Shown here piece by piece: positions 1 through 8,464 of a stretch of DNA of 64,000 bases. The notes beneath the pieces are model-generated. The model did not search any database. It was not told the DNA's origin and saw only the letters and a list, made by a program, of their open reading frames with translations. The DNA lies in assembly GCF_001758195.1 (NCBI RefSeq), contig NZ_MASR01000001.1:744001-808000 (forward strand), in the 5' to 3' direction. A program made the position numbers and the translations under genes. The DNA comes from Pseudohongiella acticola. Lineage in GTDB: Bacteria; Pseudomonadota; Gammaproteobacteria; Pseudomonadales; Pseudohongiellaceae. The first letter of the stretch is position 1. Every line of letters starts with the position of its first letter.

Positions 1-1073
1 CCACCATTGGTTACGGCACCAGCGCTCACATCGTCACGCCACTGAGCCTTGACCTGAATGGCAACGCCATCACTGTCTCCAATGACGTCTGGGAGATGAT
101 GCGTCCGCACATACCACAGCAGGACGGCCGCGTGCTAAGACCCGTCAGCGCCCAGGCCCTGAAGCCTGTTATCGAGAGCTATCATGCCCAGGGCAACCCA
201 TTCAACATGGGCATGGTGTTCCCGGTATCGACGCACAATTACGAACTGCGCTACTGGCTGGCAGCAGGTGGTATTCATCCTGGCTACTACGCGCCACAAC
301 GGGGTGATACATCGGGCACGCTGGAAGCGGATGTCATGATTTCTGTGACACCGCCTCCACAAATGCCAGCCACCATGGACGCTGGCACAATCAAGGGATA
401 CAGCGTCGGCGAGCCATGGAATCAACAGGCGATCTATCGCGACATCGGTGTGCCTGTCATCACTGACTATGAAATCTGGCAGAATAACCCGGAGAAAGTA
501 CTGGGCATGACCCAGGCCTTCATCGAGGAAAACCCCAATACGTCGATTCGGTTGGTCAAGGCGTTGTTACGGGCCGGCAAATGGCTGGACGAAAACAACA
601 ATGCCAACCGCGAAGAGGCAGCAAGAATTCTGTCACGTAGTCACTATGTAGGGGCAGATTACGACGTTATCGCCAATTCCATGACCGGTACCTTCGAATA
701 TGAAAAAGGTGAAGTGCTGCCAGTCCCCGACTTCAACGTGTTCTTCCGCAATCATGCCACGTTTCCCTACTATTCCGATGCCGTCTGGTTTCTGACACAG
801 ATGCGTCGCTGGGGTCAGATTGCCGAACCCAAAAACGACGACTGGTATCACCAGACAGCCGCCAGCGTCTACCGGCCTGATATTTATCAGCTGGCGGCCG
901 AAGAGCTGATTGCCGAAGGTAAAATGACGGCAGCGGACTTCCCGGACTTCGCCAGTGAAGATGGTTATCGTCCCGTACAGACCGAGTTCCTTGACGGCAT
1001 CCCGTATGACGGTCGCCAGCCCAATGCTTACCTGCAATCACTGACAATTGGATTGAAGGACAAGAACCCTTGA
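1..1073 (+). CDS. nrtA: Nitrate/nitrite ABC transporter substrate-binding protein (NrtA/NasF-like), 5' truncated by window edge
   Basis: The reading frame is open from base 3 and continues left of the window, so the signal peptide and N-terminal lobe are missing; an ATG at 96 lies inside the protein and is not the start. The visible 356 residues look like the NrtA/CmpA/NasF family of periplasmic binding proteins: the SVGEPWNQQA segment, the stretch around GVPVITDYEIW and a C-terminal part ending in a large aromatic-rich lobe (FPYYSDAVWFLTQMRRWGQI). Family knowledge: it captures nitrate (or nitrite/bicarbonate in relatives) and delivers it to NrtB. The following permease, ATPase and NasR-type regulator make nitrate the likely ligand. 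The stop overlaps a possible TTG start of the permease gene. The promoter and any NasR-responsive leader hairpins must lie outside the window. Confidence 0.88.
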   Translation, partial: TIGYGTSAHIVTPLSLDLNGNAITVSNDVWEMMRPHIPQQDGRVLRPVSAQALKPVIESYHAQGNPFNMGMVFPVSTHNYELRYWLAAGGIHPGYYAPQRGDTSGTLEADVMISVTPPPQMPATMDAGTIKGYSVGEPWNQQAIYRDIGVPVITDYEIWQNNPEKVLGMTQAFIEENPNTSIRLVKALLRAGKWLDENNNANREEAARILSRSHYVGADYDVIANSMTGTFEYEKGEVLPVPDFNVFFRNHATFPYYSDAVWFLTQMRRWGQIAEPKNDDWYHQTAASVYRPDIYQLAAEELIAEGKMTAADFPDFASEDGYRPVQTEFLDGIPYDGRQPNAYLQSLTIGLKDKNP

Positions 1074-1084
1074 AGGAATTGAAG

Positions 1085-2122
1085 ATGCCGGAAAGGAATA
1101 CACAAACTGGATCCAACATTATGGCTACACTTTTGCACAAATTTCGCAACGTTATGCCCCAGTTGTCAGGCATGAGCCTGGCACCGGGGTCGCAGTTGAC
1201 CACGCTCATGAGGTCATGGCTTCTGTCTTTTATTGGCATAACCGTGTTTGTTCTGCTGTGGCAGGGCGCTGCCAACAACATAGACACCTCACTGGGAAAA
1301 TTCCCGGGACCACAGGAGGTAATCGAACAAAGCGGAAATTTATATGCCGAATATCAGCGGGAGCAACAGAACGAACGCGACTTCTATGTACGGCAGGAAG
1401 CACGTAACGCGGAGCGACTGGCGAGCAATCCCGATGCAGATGTGTCTATCCGCCCTTACACCGGGCGACCCACGTTTATCGATCAGATAGGCACCAGTCT
1501 GTTAACCGTTGCCTTTGGTTTTGCCATTGCCATGGCCGTCGCCATTCCACTGGGCATTTTTTGTGGACTCAGCGAAGCCGTGTACAGTGCCGTCAACCCT
1601 GTGGTGCAGATTTTTAAACCGGTATCACCGCTGGCCTGGTTGCCACTGGTGACCATGGTTGTCAGCGCCCTGTATGTTAGCGAGAGCGAACTGTTCAGCA
1701 AAGCCTTTGTCACATCGGCGGTCACGGTTGCGCTATGTTGTCTCTGGCCCACCGTCATTAACACAACGGTGGGTGTCGCCAGCGTCGACAAAGACCTGAT
1801 CAACGTTAGTCGGGTAATACGGCTCCCGCCATTACAGCACATCAGAAAAATCGTTCTACCCTCTGCCATACCGATGATATTCACTGGCATGCGCCTGTCG
1901 CTTGCTACCGGCTGGATGGTTCTGATTGCTGCCGAAATGCTGGCACAAAGCCCGGGGCTGGGTAAATTCATCTGGGATGAATTCCAGAATGGCAGTTCCG
2001 ATTCAATGGGAAGAATCATGGTTGCCGTTCTGGTCATCGGCATTATTGGCTTCATTCTGGACAAGCTTATGTTGACGATACAGCGCTACGTCAGCTGGGA
2101 CAAAACCAGCACACTGCGCTGA
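1085..2122 (+). CDS. nrtB: Nitrate ABC transporter permease (NrtB-like)
   Basis: Inner-membrane permease of a nitrate importer, 345 residues from the ATG at 1085. I prefer this ATG because AAGGA sits 8 bases upstream; a TTG at 1070 that overlaps the preceding stop is also possible, as is the ATG at 1121. One membrane helix near residues 42-60 is followed by a charged periplasmic insert of about 75 residues, typical of NrtB, then a BPD_transp_1 core of five or so helices starting at SLLTVAFGFAIAMAVAIPLG. The coupling (EAA) loop is visible around SRVIRLPPLQHIRKIVLPSA. It sits between the binding protein and the ATPase, 28 bp before the latter. Bicarbonate or taurine permeases are relatives, but the long periplasmic insert and the context favour nitrate. 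Confidence 0.88.
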   Translation: MPERNTQTGSNIMATLLHKFRNVMPQLSGMSLAPGSQLTTLMRSWLLSFIGITVFVLLWQGAANNIDTSLGKFPGPQEVIEQSGNLYAEYQREQQNERDFYVRQEARNAERLASNPDADVSIRPYTGRPTFIDQIGTSLLTVAFGFAIAMAVAIPLGIFCGLSEAVYSAVNPVVQIFKPVSPLAWLPLVTMVVSALYVSESELFSKAFVTSAVTVALCCLWPTVINTTVGVASVDKDLINVSRVIRLPPLQHIRKIVLPSAIPMIFTGMRLSLATGWMVLIAAEMLAQSPGLGKFIWDEFQNGSSDSMGRIMVAVLVIGIIGFILDKLMLTIQRYVSWDKTSTLR

Positions 2123-2150
2123 TCAACGCCCCGAACAAGGAGAAATATAC

Positions 2151-2939
2151 ATGCAAACCTATCTGGAACTCAGTAATGTCGGCATTGAATTCAATACCAA
2201 CAATGTTCCATTCAAAGCCCTGGATCAAGTCAATCTGAAGGTAGCCAAAGGCGAATACATTTCACTCATCGGTCATTCCGGTTGTGGCAAGTCCACCATC
2301 TTGAACATTGTCGCCGGTCTCTACCAGGCGACCGAAGGAGGCGTCATTCTTGAAGGCCGCCAGGTCGACTCACCCAGTCCGGACCGCGCCGTGGTGTTTC
2401 AGAACCATGCCCTGCTGCCCTGGCTGACGGTATACGAAAATGTTGCTCTGGCGGTAAAGCAGGTTTTCAAAGGCAAAAAGAGTCGCGCTGAAATGCATGA
2501 CTGGATTACGCACAACCTCGAACTGGTGCACATGACGGAAGCAAAAGACAAAAGGCCACATGAAATATCCGGTGGCATGAAGCAGCGTGTGGGCATTGCC
2601 CGGGGGTTGGCGATGGAGCCCAAGGTGCTGTTGATGGATGAACCTTTTGGTGCGCTGGATGCGTTAACACGTGCCCACCTGCAGGAAGAGGTTATGCGTA
2701 TTCACTCCGCGCTCAACAACACAGTCATCATGATCACGCATGATGTAGATGAAGCGGTACTGTTGTCAGATAAAATCGTGATGTTGACTGTCGGACCACT
2801 GGCGACCGTGGGCGAAGTCCTGCATGTCGAATTGCCCAGGCCACGTGATCGTCTGGCACTGGCCAATGACGCCGACTACAATAATTACCGGCAGGCTGTC
2901 TTGCGCTTTCTGTATGATGGCCATCAGGCTACTCACTGA
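2151..2939 (+). CDS. nrtD: Nitrate ABC transporter ATP-binding protein (NrtD-like)
   Basis: ATPase subunit that powers nitrate import, 262 residues, cytoplasmic face of the permease. Walker A GHSGCGKST is at residues 41-49, the signature is the ISGGMKQR variant of LSGGQ, Walker B is VLLMDEPFGALD and the H-loop is MITHD. The start is supported by AAGGAG 8 bases upstream. The length matches NrtD, a single ATPase domain; the protein lacks the C-terminal binding-protein-like domain of cyanobacterial NrtC, so one ATPase probably serves as a homodimer. Its 3' end overlaps the 3' end of the convergent nasR gene by 7 bp, leaving no room for a terminator between them. Confidence 0.9.
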   Translation: MQTYLELSNVGIEFNTNNVPFKALDQVNLKVAKGEYISLIGHSGCGKSTILNIVAGLYQATEGGVILEGRQVDSPSPDRAVVFQNHALLPWLTVYENVALAVKQVFKGKKSRAEMHDWITHNLELVHMTEAKDKRPHEISGGMKQRVGIARGLAMEPKVLLMDEPFGALDALTRAHLQEEVMRIHSALNNTVIMITHDVDEAVLLSDKIVMLTVGPLATVGEVLHVELPRPRDRLALANDADYNNYRQAVLRFLYDGHQATH

Positions 2940-4246
2940 TTGTGCCAGACTGCCGCCATGTCGATAACCGAGCGGGCGACGTCAACAAGGCGCCTGCTCT
3001 GGTTCATTGCCATGTTCCTGAGCAATTTGTGCGCCTCATCTTCGCTTATGCCTCGATGCTTCATCAGCAAGGCCTTGGCGCGCTCCAGTAACTTGCGTTC
3101 TTCCAGGGCCGCGCGCGCCTCGGTAAGCTCGCTGTTCATCTGCTGTAAACGCTGGGATTGATACTGCAGCAGTTCCATCATGGATTTTCCATAACCCTTG
3201 GTATCGGATCGCTCATCAAGCGGGTGGCTGGCCCTGACCAGGACAAACGGTTCCGTACTGAACTCATTTGTACTGCCCAGATTTCCCAGCGCCAGCTGAC
3301 TCTTTTTCAGGCTTGCTTCTGCCTGCGCCAGGCGGTCAACACACAACCGGGTCAAAAAATTCTCCAGTGAGTTTTCAACCTGCTTCATGCCATCAATATG
3401 AACCGTCATCAGGCTGAACCATCGATCTGCCAGTTCCAGTTCACGCGCCACCGGACTGGTGGACGCCGCCGCATACCGTCGCATGCGTTCTATCTCCAGC
3501 AGTTCCGGAGTCCGTTGCAGTGAGGACCAGCGTGAAACCGAGTCCGCATCAGCGAATTGCAGGAATATTTCGAAACAGCGCTCCTGCGTGGCAATCAGGT
3601 GTGCCAGCAATGCGTTGCGGTCATCATCAAAATGCAGACTGGCAAATCCGGCAGAACCGGCTGCTCGCTCCTGACCCGCCAGTTCTTTACCCTGCATCAG
3701 GTTGAACATGGCCACCAGTGCCCTGGCTATTTCCGGGTCAGCCGCGATATCTGCGGTTTCAAACACAATCAGCAACAGGCCCTGCACAACAGCACTATAC
3801 GCTTCAGTGACAACGCCAGCGTCCAGCTGTTGCGCCGATACTTTGCCGCGCAGCAGGTGCAATTCCGACAACGCATGCACCGCATACGCCAGGCCACTGA
3901 ACATTCGCGTCCCATCGGCCAGACGATCCAGATGCGCATTAGCAGCGCTGAGCGTGCTTCGAAAATCAGTGACTTCGGCATCGGTGCGCTGGCGAATCTG
4001 AGTCAGTTCGGACTCAAACCGCTGGCCACCGGAGCCAAGGAAGAGATTGGATGCACCGCGTTCGCGCTGCAGCGCGTGCACCAGATTGCCGCACGCCACC
4101 ACCAGTTCGCACAGGGACAGCAGTGACTTGAGGTTTCTGATTTCACATTGTTTTGATGCCGTCAGGTAGTCGGCGGCCGTTCTGAAGCCGCGATCCTTGG
4201 CGGTTTTTTCCTTTTTCATCAATCGGTTGACTCTTTGTTCTGTCAC
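2933..4246 (-). CDS. nasR: Nitrate-responsive transcription antiterminator (NasR family: NIT + ANTAR domains)
   Basis: Cytoplasmic nitrate/nitrite sensor and RNA-binding regulator of 437 residues. An all-helical NIT domain covers roughly residues 45-315 (VVACGNLVHALQRERGASNLFLGSGG near the start is a typical NIT opening). After a coiled-coil linker (LLQYQSQRLQQMNSELTEAR) comes an ANTAR domain at about 375-432 with the diagnostic LLMKHRGISEDEAHKLLRN. In Klebsiella NasR, nitrate binding to NIT frees ANTAR to bind a two-hairpin leader RNA and prevent termination upstream of nasF. Here it is convergent with the nrtABD genes, so it is the presumed regulator of that operon; its RNA target is outside the window. 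MKKEKTAKD, 9 codons in, is an alternative start. An 11-bp tandem repeat lies about 100 bp upstream. Confidence 0.88.
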   Translation of the reverse strand: MTEQRVNRLMKKEKTAKDRGFRTAADYLTASKQCEIRNLKSLLSLCELVVACGNLVHALQRERGASNLFLGSGGQRFESELTQIRQRTDAEVTDFRSTLSAANAHLDRLADGTRMFSGLAYAVHALSELHLLRGKVSAQQLDAGVVTEAYSAVVQGLLLIVFETADIAADPEIARALVAMFNLMQGKELAGQERAAGSAGFASLHFDDDRNALLAHLIATQERCFEIFLQFADADSVSRWSSLQRTPELLEIERMRRYAAASTSPVARELELADRWFSLMTVHIDGMKQVENSLENFLTRLCVDRLAQAEASLKKSQLALGNLGSTNEFSTEPFVLVRASHPLDERSDTKGYGKSMMELLQYQSQRLQQMNSELTEARAALEERKLLERAKALLMKHRGISEDEAHKLLRNMAMNQSRRLVDVARSVIDMAAVWHNQ

Positions 4247-4345
4247 AATAAGCAGTCAGTATCAGTGGCAGCGAGTCTGCTTTGTTGCCACCCAATGGAC
4301 TGATCGGTACGGGAGGGCAAGCAATATACAGGCCAGAGGGGCTTT

Positions 4346-4396
4346 CATCCAGTACGCATCCAGTACGCATCCAGTACACACCCAGCACGCATACAG
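4346..4396. repeat. 11-bp tandem repeat, about 4.6 copies, upstream of nasR
   Basis: Five consecutive units of CATCCAGTACG: two exact copies (4346-4356, 4357-4367), one with a single change (4368-4378), a diverged one (4379-4389) and a partial one. The unit is not a multiple of three and the array lies in the 169-bp gap between the methyltransferase 3' end and nasR, so it is non-coding. A unit of 11 bp places each copy about one helical turn apart. Confidence 0.85.
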
Positions 4397-4415
4397 ATTC
4401 AGCCCATCCAGCCTT

Positions 4416-5015
4416 TCAGGCAACCGGCAGGCGAGCCAGCAAACGCGCCAGAGCCACATCTTTGCCATCAGGATCGGCGGTAATGCCCTCCCAACAATCG
4501 ATGATATCAAGGTCGGCGGCGACATCCGCCAATGCGCCCGGAGCAGCGCGGAAGTCATTGCTGGAGGGTCCGGCCACGGGACTGTCAGACTGCAAATGTA
4601 CCTCTGCCAGTATATAACCGCCCGGCTGCAACCGCCGACAGACAGCCCGCAACAGATCGATATCAAGATAACGAATCATCAGTATCAGGCCGTAACCGGT
4701 CAACGCGGCTGGCAGGCCGTCATCCAGATCCTGTTCATGCCATTGAATACCAGCAAGAGTGTCTTCCATTGCCGCTGCCCTGCCACGCTGCAGGCCCTCG
4801 CGGGCGATGTCGACAGCATCGACATGATAACCCTGCCCGGCCAGGTAGAGCGCATTGCGACCGGCACCACAAGCAAGGTCCAGCGCCCGCTTGCAGGGTG
4901 GAGTCAAGGCAGGCAATTGCTGTTGCAGATAGCTGGCGGGATGTCGCCGGCCGGCATAAGCCCCCCGCCTGTACTTGTGCTGCCACTTCTCGCGATCGTC
5001 ATGACTCACAGACAT
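4416..5015 (-). CDS. Class I SAM-dependent methyltransferase (TehB/thiopurine-type)
   Basis: Small cytoplasmic methyltransferase of 199 residues. Motif I LDLACGAGRN is at residues 45-54, followed by VDAVDIAREGL (acidic residue that would hold the ribose) and LILMIRYLDIDLL. The N-terminal DDREKWQHKYRRGAY pattern resembles the TehB/thiopurine methyltransferase group, which handles small xenobiotic substrates; the true substrate is unknown. I chose the ATG at 5015, which overlaps the end of the upstream tetR gene by 17 bp and gives a compact N-terminus; an in-frame ATG at 5081 would add 22 unconserved residues inside tetR. The overlap implies translational coupling and co-transcription with the regulator. 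Confidence 0.75.
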   Translation of the reverse strand: MSVSHDDREKWQHKYRRGAYAGRRHPASYLQQQLPALTPPCKRALDLACGAGRNALYLAGQGYHVDAVDIAREGLQRGRAAAMEDTLAGIQWHEQDLDDGLPAALTGYGLILMIRYLDIDLLRAVCRRLQPGGYILAEVHLQSDSPVAGPSSNDFRAAPGALADVAADLDIIDCWEGITADPDGKDVALARLLARLPVA

Positions 5016-5673
5016 CACCTTGGTCAGGTTTGAGGTCCAGCAAGTTAAGTACCAGTATTTTGAGTGCGCAGGCCAGCGCATCGAGATGTGCCCGACTGGT
5101 TGCCTGGTGTTTTAGTGTGAGCGTGGATCGTTGAATAAAATCGGCCAGCTGCATCACGCTCATGCCACGTGCCCGGATATCCACCGCATAAGGCTGCAAG
5201 AGGTCTGCTATCAACTCACAATAACGCCCGGCGGCCTCGGTCAGCTCTTCCCGGCAGGCGGCATCGAAGCCACTGACAATATCATGGGCATCCGGCGAGG
5301 CATGCAGCAAATCGTAACTGCGTATCGCCGTATGCAGCATCACCGCATCAAGTTGCGCCCCCAGATCCCGTGTGCTGGCGCAGGCACGTGTAATCTCGTC
5401 TACGTTACGATCCGCCAGATAGCGAATGGTAGCGCGCAACAACTCCTCTTTACTGGCAAAACTGGCATACAATGTCTGTCTTGAAACGCCCGCTTCGCCC
5501 GCGATGTCGCTCATGGTGGTACGGCCCATGCCGTAGCGCAGGAATTTGCGTAGCGCAGCTTCAATGAGGAGGGCATCACGCTGGTCTGCGCTTTTTGTAG
5601 GGCGCTTGTCGGGGCCCTTGCCGGGGCCCTTGTTGGGGTTCTCAGTCGAGCTATTTCTGGCTGCTTGATTCAT
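4999..5673 (-). CDS. TetR/AcrR family transcriptional regulator
   Basis: DNA-binding repressor of 224 residues. A low-complexity basic N-terminal tail (PNKGPGKGPDKRPTK) precedes the TetR helix-turn-helix at about residues 35-80, with the typical MSDIAGEAGVSRQTLYASFASKEELL. The C-terminal ligand domain is not assignable. It is divergent from the molybdenum hydroxylase genes at 5805, and the intergenic dyad at 5693-5707 overlaps the -35 elements of both promoters, so autorepression and control of the oxidoreductase are likely. It shares an operon with the methyltransferase gene downstream. The inducer is unknown, plausibly an aldehyde or N-heterocycle handled by the hydroxylase. Confidence 0.85.
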   Translation of the reverse strand: MNQAARNSSTENPNKGPGKGPDKRPTKSADQRDALLIEAALRKFLRYGMGRTTMSDIAGEAGVSRQTLYASFASKEELLRATIRYLADRNVDEITRACASTRDLGAQLDAVMLHTAIRSYDLLHASPDAHDIVSGFDAACREELTEAAGRYCELIADLLQPYAVDIRARGMSVMQLADFIQRSTLTLKHQATSRAHLDALACALKILVLNLLDLKPDQGDVCES

Positions 5674-5680
5674 TAGTACA

Positions 5681-5707
5681 TCTTTACAGAGTTTGACTAT
5701 TTGTCAA
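5681..5707 (-). promoter_or_regulatory. Divergent promoter for tetR
   Basis: On the minus strand a perfect -35 TTGACA (5707-5702) is followed after 15 bases by TAAAGA (5686-5681) as a weak -10 (a 16-base spacer to AAAGAT is also possible). It faces away from the iorAB promoter, and the two -35 boxes overlap within the dyad. Confidence 0.5.
5693..5707. promoter_or_regulatory. Operator-like dyad TTGAC-N5-GTCAA between tetR and iorAB
   Basis: A perfect 5-bp inverted repeat with a 5-bp centre covers the -35 boxes of both divergent promoters, the usual position for a TetR-family operator. The assignment to this TetR is inference from position. Confidence 0.5.
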
Positions 5708-5721
5708 GCGTGGTTTATAAC
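5693..5721 (+). promoter_or_regulatory. Sigma70-type promoter for the iorAB-like operon
   Basis: -35 TTGACT (5693-5698), 17-bp spacer, -10 TATAAC (5716-5721); the predicted start is near 5728, about 77 bp before the ATG at 5805. This is the clearest promoter in the window by match and spacing. Confidence 0.7.
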
Positions 5722-5804
5722 AGACGCATCTGCACACCAATCCTTTTCACCCGTTTCGCGGCAAGCATTTTTATTTCAGGTTTGCCATGCGCGCAGGAGG
5801 CACT

Positions 5805-6281
5805 ATGCCCTATACCCTCATGATCAATGGACAAAACCACGAGCTGGATGTCGACGGTGACATGCCGCTGCTATGGGCCGTACGGGATCATCTTAAATTC
5901 ACTGGCACCAAGTTTGGCTGCGGCGTTGCCCAGTGCGGCGCCTGCACCATGCACGTGGACGGCGTTGCCACACGCACCTGTGTGCTGCCGGTAGAAAGCG
6001 CGGTCGGCAAGAACATTACCACCATCGAAGGTCTGGCATCGCCCGCTGCCCACGCTGTTCAGGCGGCATGGGTTGAGTTGCAGGTCCCTCAATGTGGTTA
6101 CTGCCAGTCTGGTCAGGTGATGTCTGCCACCGCCCTGCTGGAGCAGAATGATGCACCAACTGACGCTGATATAGACTCGGCCATGTCCGGTAACATTTGC
6201 CGGTGTGGTACTTACCCACGCATCAAGGCAGGCATCAAAATGGCTGCCAGCCAGATCAAAAATGCCGGAGGTGCTGCCTGA
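5805..6281 (+). CDS. iorA: Molybdenum hydroxylase small [2Fe-2S] subunit (isoquinoline 1-oxidoreductase alpha / aldehyde oxidoreductase type)
   Basis: Electron-transfer subunit of 158 residues for the xanthine oxidase family. The plant-type ferredoxin cluster ligands are C39, C44, C47 and C59, in FGCGVAQCGACTMHVDG and RTCVLP. The second [2Fe-2S] cluster uses C97 and C100 (QCGYCQSGQ) and C132 and C134 (ICRCGTY). All eight cysteines are present. The start at 5805 has AGGAGG 4 bases upstream; an in-frame ATG at 5787 lies before that site. The stop overlaps the start of the large subunit by one base (TGATG), so the two are translationally coupled. The pair resembles IorAB and related membrane/periplasmic aldehyde dehydrogenases rather than FAD-containing three-subunit enzymes; the substrate is not readable. 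Confidence 0.88.
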   Translation: MPYTLMINGQNHELDVDGDMPLLWAVRDHLKFTGTKFGCGVAQCGACTMHVDGVATRTCVLPVESAVGKNITTIEGLASPAAHAVQAAWVELQVPQCGYCQSGQVMSATALLEQNDAPTDADIDSAMSGNICRCGTYPRIKAGIKMAASQIKNAGGAA

Positions 6282-8461
6282 TGAATCCGAATCGATTTTC
6301 CACCAACACAGCCGCCACTGACGTTGATGCCGGACGCCGGACCTTTCTTAAAGTCGCCACTGCCAGCTCCGCCGGCATGATGCTGGGTGTCAGCCTTGAT
6401 GTGCAGTCGCAGGCCAACAACGTTGCCGACACGGCACTGGAGTACAACGCGTTTGTCAGTATCACCCCGGACAATGTGGTGCGCATATATATCAAACACC
6501 TGGAGATGGGCCAGGGCGTCTACACTGGCCTGGCAACCTGTGTCGCCGAAGAGCTCGATGCCGACTGGTCCCAGATCGTATGCGAACATGCGCCGGTTGA
6601 CCTCGCCCGATATGCCAACCTTTTGATGGGCCAGCAAGGCACCGGCGGCAGCACTGCGATGGCCAACAGCTTTATGCAGCTACGTCGTGCCGGTGCGGCC
6701 ACCAGGGCCATGCTGGTGGCTGCCGCCGCTGAGCGCTGGCAGGTGCCTGCCAATGAAATCAATGTAACCGAGGGGGTACTGTCGCACGGCAACCACCAGG
6801 CAAGCTTTGGTGAACTGGCCGTGGACGCGGCGCGCCAATCAGCACCTGCCGCCGACACACTGGTTCTGAAAACACCCGATCAATTCCGCCTGATTGGCAG
6901 TGAAACGACATTGCGTAAAGACGTTGGCAAACATAACGGCACCGCCATTTATACGCAGGACGTACAGTTGCCTGGCATGTTGACTGCCGTGGTCGCCCAT
7001 GCGCCGCGTTTCGGCGCCAAAGTCAGCACCTTTGATGCCTCCACGGCGCTGGCCAGAAAAGGCGTACACCACGTCTTCGAAATAAATTCCGGCATCGCCG
7101 TTGTTGCCGATGACTATTGGACCGCCACCAAAGCACGTGAACTGTTACAGATTGAGTGGGATGAAGGCAGCGCGGAAACGCGCAGCAGTACTACCCTGCT
7201 GCAACAGTACCGCGAGCTCGTGGAGACCAGGGGTGCTGTTGCCGAGCAGCATGGCGACGCCGCCGGCACACTGGCAGCTGCCTCAGACAAAATGGAACTG
7301 GTATTTGAGTTTCCCTACCTGGCGCACGCCCAGATGGAACCGGTCAACTGTGTCGCTCAGGTCAATGAAGGTTCGGCAGAGCTCTGGTATGGCTGTCAAA
7401 GTGCCACCGGCGATCAGAGAATGATTTCATTGCTACTGGGAACCCGCCCGGAAAATGTGAAAATCAATACCGTCTTTGCAGGCGGTGGTTTTGGCCGACG
7501 CGCCAACCCGCAGGCTGATTATGTGCTGGAAGCGGTGAACATTGCGCGTCAGATTCCGGCGACCCCGGTCAAACTGGTGTGGTCCAGAGAAGATGACATG
7601 CAGGGCGGTTTTTATCGGCCCGCCTACGCTCACAAACTCAGCGCCGCGCTGGATGCCCAGGGCAATCCCAGCGCTTTTCAGGCACGTATTGCCGGCCAGT
7701 CCATCATGGCGGGCACGTCAATGGCAGCAATGATGGTGACTAACGGTATCGACAACACCTCTGTGGAAGGCCTTACTGAGCTCAGTTACGATGTACCAGA
7801 GCGCCAGGTCGAACTTCACACCACTGACGTGGGCATACCGGTACAGTGGTGGCGTTCCGTGGGCAATACTCACACCGCTTTCAGTAAGGAGGTATTCATT
7901 GATTCGCTGGCCCGCAAAGCCGGCGTTGACCCCATCGAATATCGCCTGTCGCTGCTCGGCAACAATCCGCGCGAAGCGGCCGTACTCAAACTGGCCGCAG
8001 AAAAAGCCGGCTGGGGTACACGACAGTTGCCCGAAGGCTGGGGCCGTGGCGTTGCTGTGCATACCTCGTTTGGGTCGACTGTTGCCGAAATTGCCGAAGT
8101 GTCCGTGCAGGGAAACAGTTTCAAAGTGGAACGCGTTGTGGCCGCCATTGATTGCGGCATCGCCGTCAACCCCAGCATCATTCGCGCCCAGGTCGAAGGC
8201 GCCATCGCCTATGGCCTGTCGGCGGCGCTGCAGGACGAGTTGACGCTGACCGATGGTATGGTCGACCAGAGCAATTTCCACAATTATCCGGTATTGCGCA
8301 TGAATGCGATGCCCGTGGTTGAGACCTACATTTTGCCATCAAACAATGCGCCCAGTGGTGTTGGTGAGCCCGGCACGCCACCCATTGCCCCAGCGGTAGC
8401 AAACGCGTTGGCAGACGCCACCGGACAGACATTAACCCGTCTGCCACTGCGACTGGCGTAA
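6281..8461 (+). CDS. iorB: Molybdenum hydroxylase large subunit (isoquinoline 1-oxidoreductase beta-like), Tat-exported
   Basis: Catalytic molybdopterin-cytosine-dinucleotide subunit, 726 residues from the ATG at 6281 that overlaps the iorA stop. The twin-arginine signal RRTFLKVA is at residues 19-26, followed by a hydrophobic stretch, so the enzyme is probably exported folded with the small subunit. Family marks include HLEMGQGVYTGLATCVAEELD, GTGGSTAMANSFMQLRRAGA, AGGGFGRRANPQAD, QWWRSVGNTH and the C-terminal GVGEPGTPPIAP, which carries the catalytic Glu. Substrates of this subfamily are aromatic N-heterocycles or aldehydes; which one cannot be told. No cytochrome or XdhC-type maturation gene is adjacent, so electron acceptor and cofactor insertion partners lie elsewhere. 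sbcD starts only 3 bp downstream. Confidence 0.86.
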   Translation: MNPNRFSTNTAATDVDAGRRTFLKVATASSAGMMLGVSLDVQSQANNVADTALEYNAFVSITPDNVVRIYIKHLEMGQGVYTGLATCVAEELDADWSQIVCEHAPVDLARYANLLMGQQGTGGSTAMANSFMQLRRAGAATRAMLVAAAAERWQVPANEINVTEGVLSHGNHQASFGELAVDAARQSAPAADTLVLKTPDQFRLIGSETTLRKDVGKHNGTAIYTQDVQLPGMLTAVVAHAPRFGAKVSTFDASTALARKGVHHVFEINSGIAVVADDYWTATKARELLQIEWDEGSAETRSSTTLLQQYRELVETRGAVAEQHGDAAGTLAAASDKMELVFEFPYLAHAQMEPVNCVAQVNEGSAELWYGCQSATGDQRMISLLLGTRPENVKINTVFAGGGFGRRANPQADYVLEAVNIARQIPATPVKLVWSREDDMQGGFYRPAYAHKLSAALDAQGNPSAFQARIAGQSIMAGTSMAAMMVTNGIDNTSVEGLTELSYDVPERQVELHTTDVGIPVQWWRSVGNTHTAFSKEVFIDSLARKAGVDPIEYRLSLLGNNPREAAVLKLAAEKAGWGTRQLPEGWGRGVAVHTSFGSTVAEIAEVSVQGNSFKVERVVAAIDCGIAVNPSIIRAQVEGAIAYGLSAALQDELTLTDGMVDQSNFHNYPVLRMNAMPVVETYILPSNNAPSGVGEPGTPPIAPAVANALADATGQTLTRLPLRLA

Positions 8462-8464
8462 GCA

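Noticed and set aside
3557-4126. 189-residue plus-strand frame opposite nasR
   Set aside because: Antisense to the NIT domain; no homology and no ribosome site.
4346-4396. CRISPR-like array
   Set aside because: Units are contiguous 11-mers without spacers; a plain tandem repeat.
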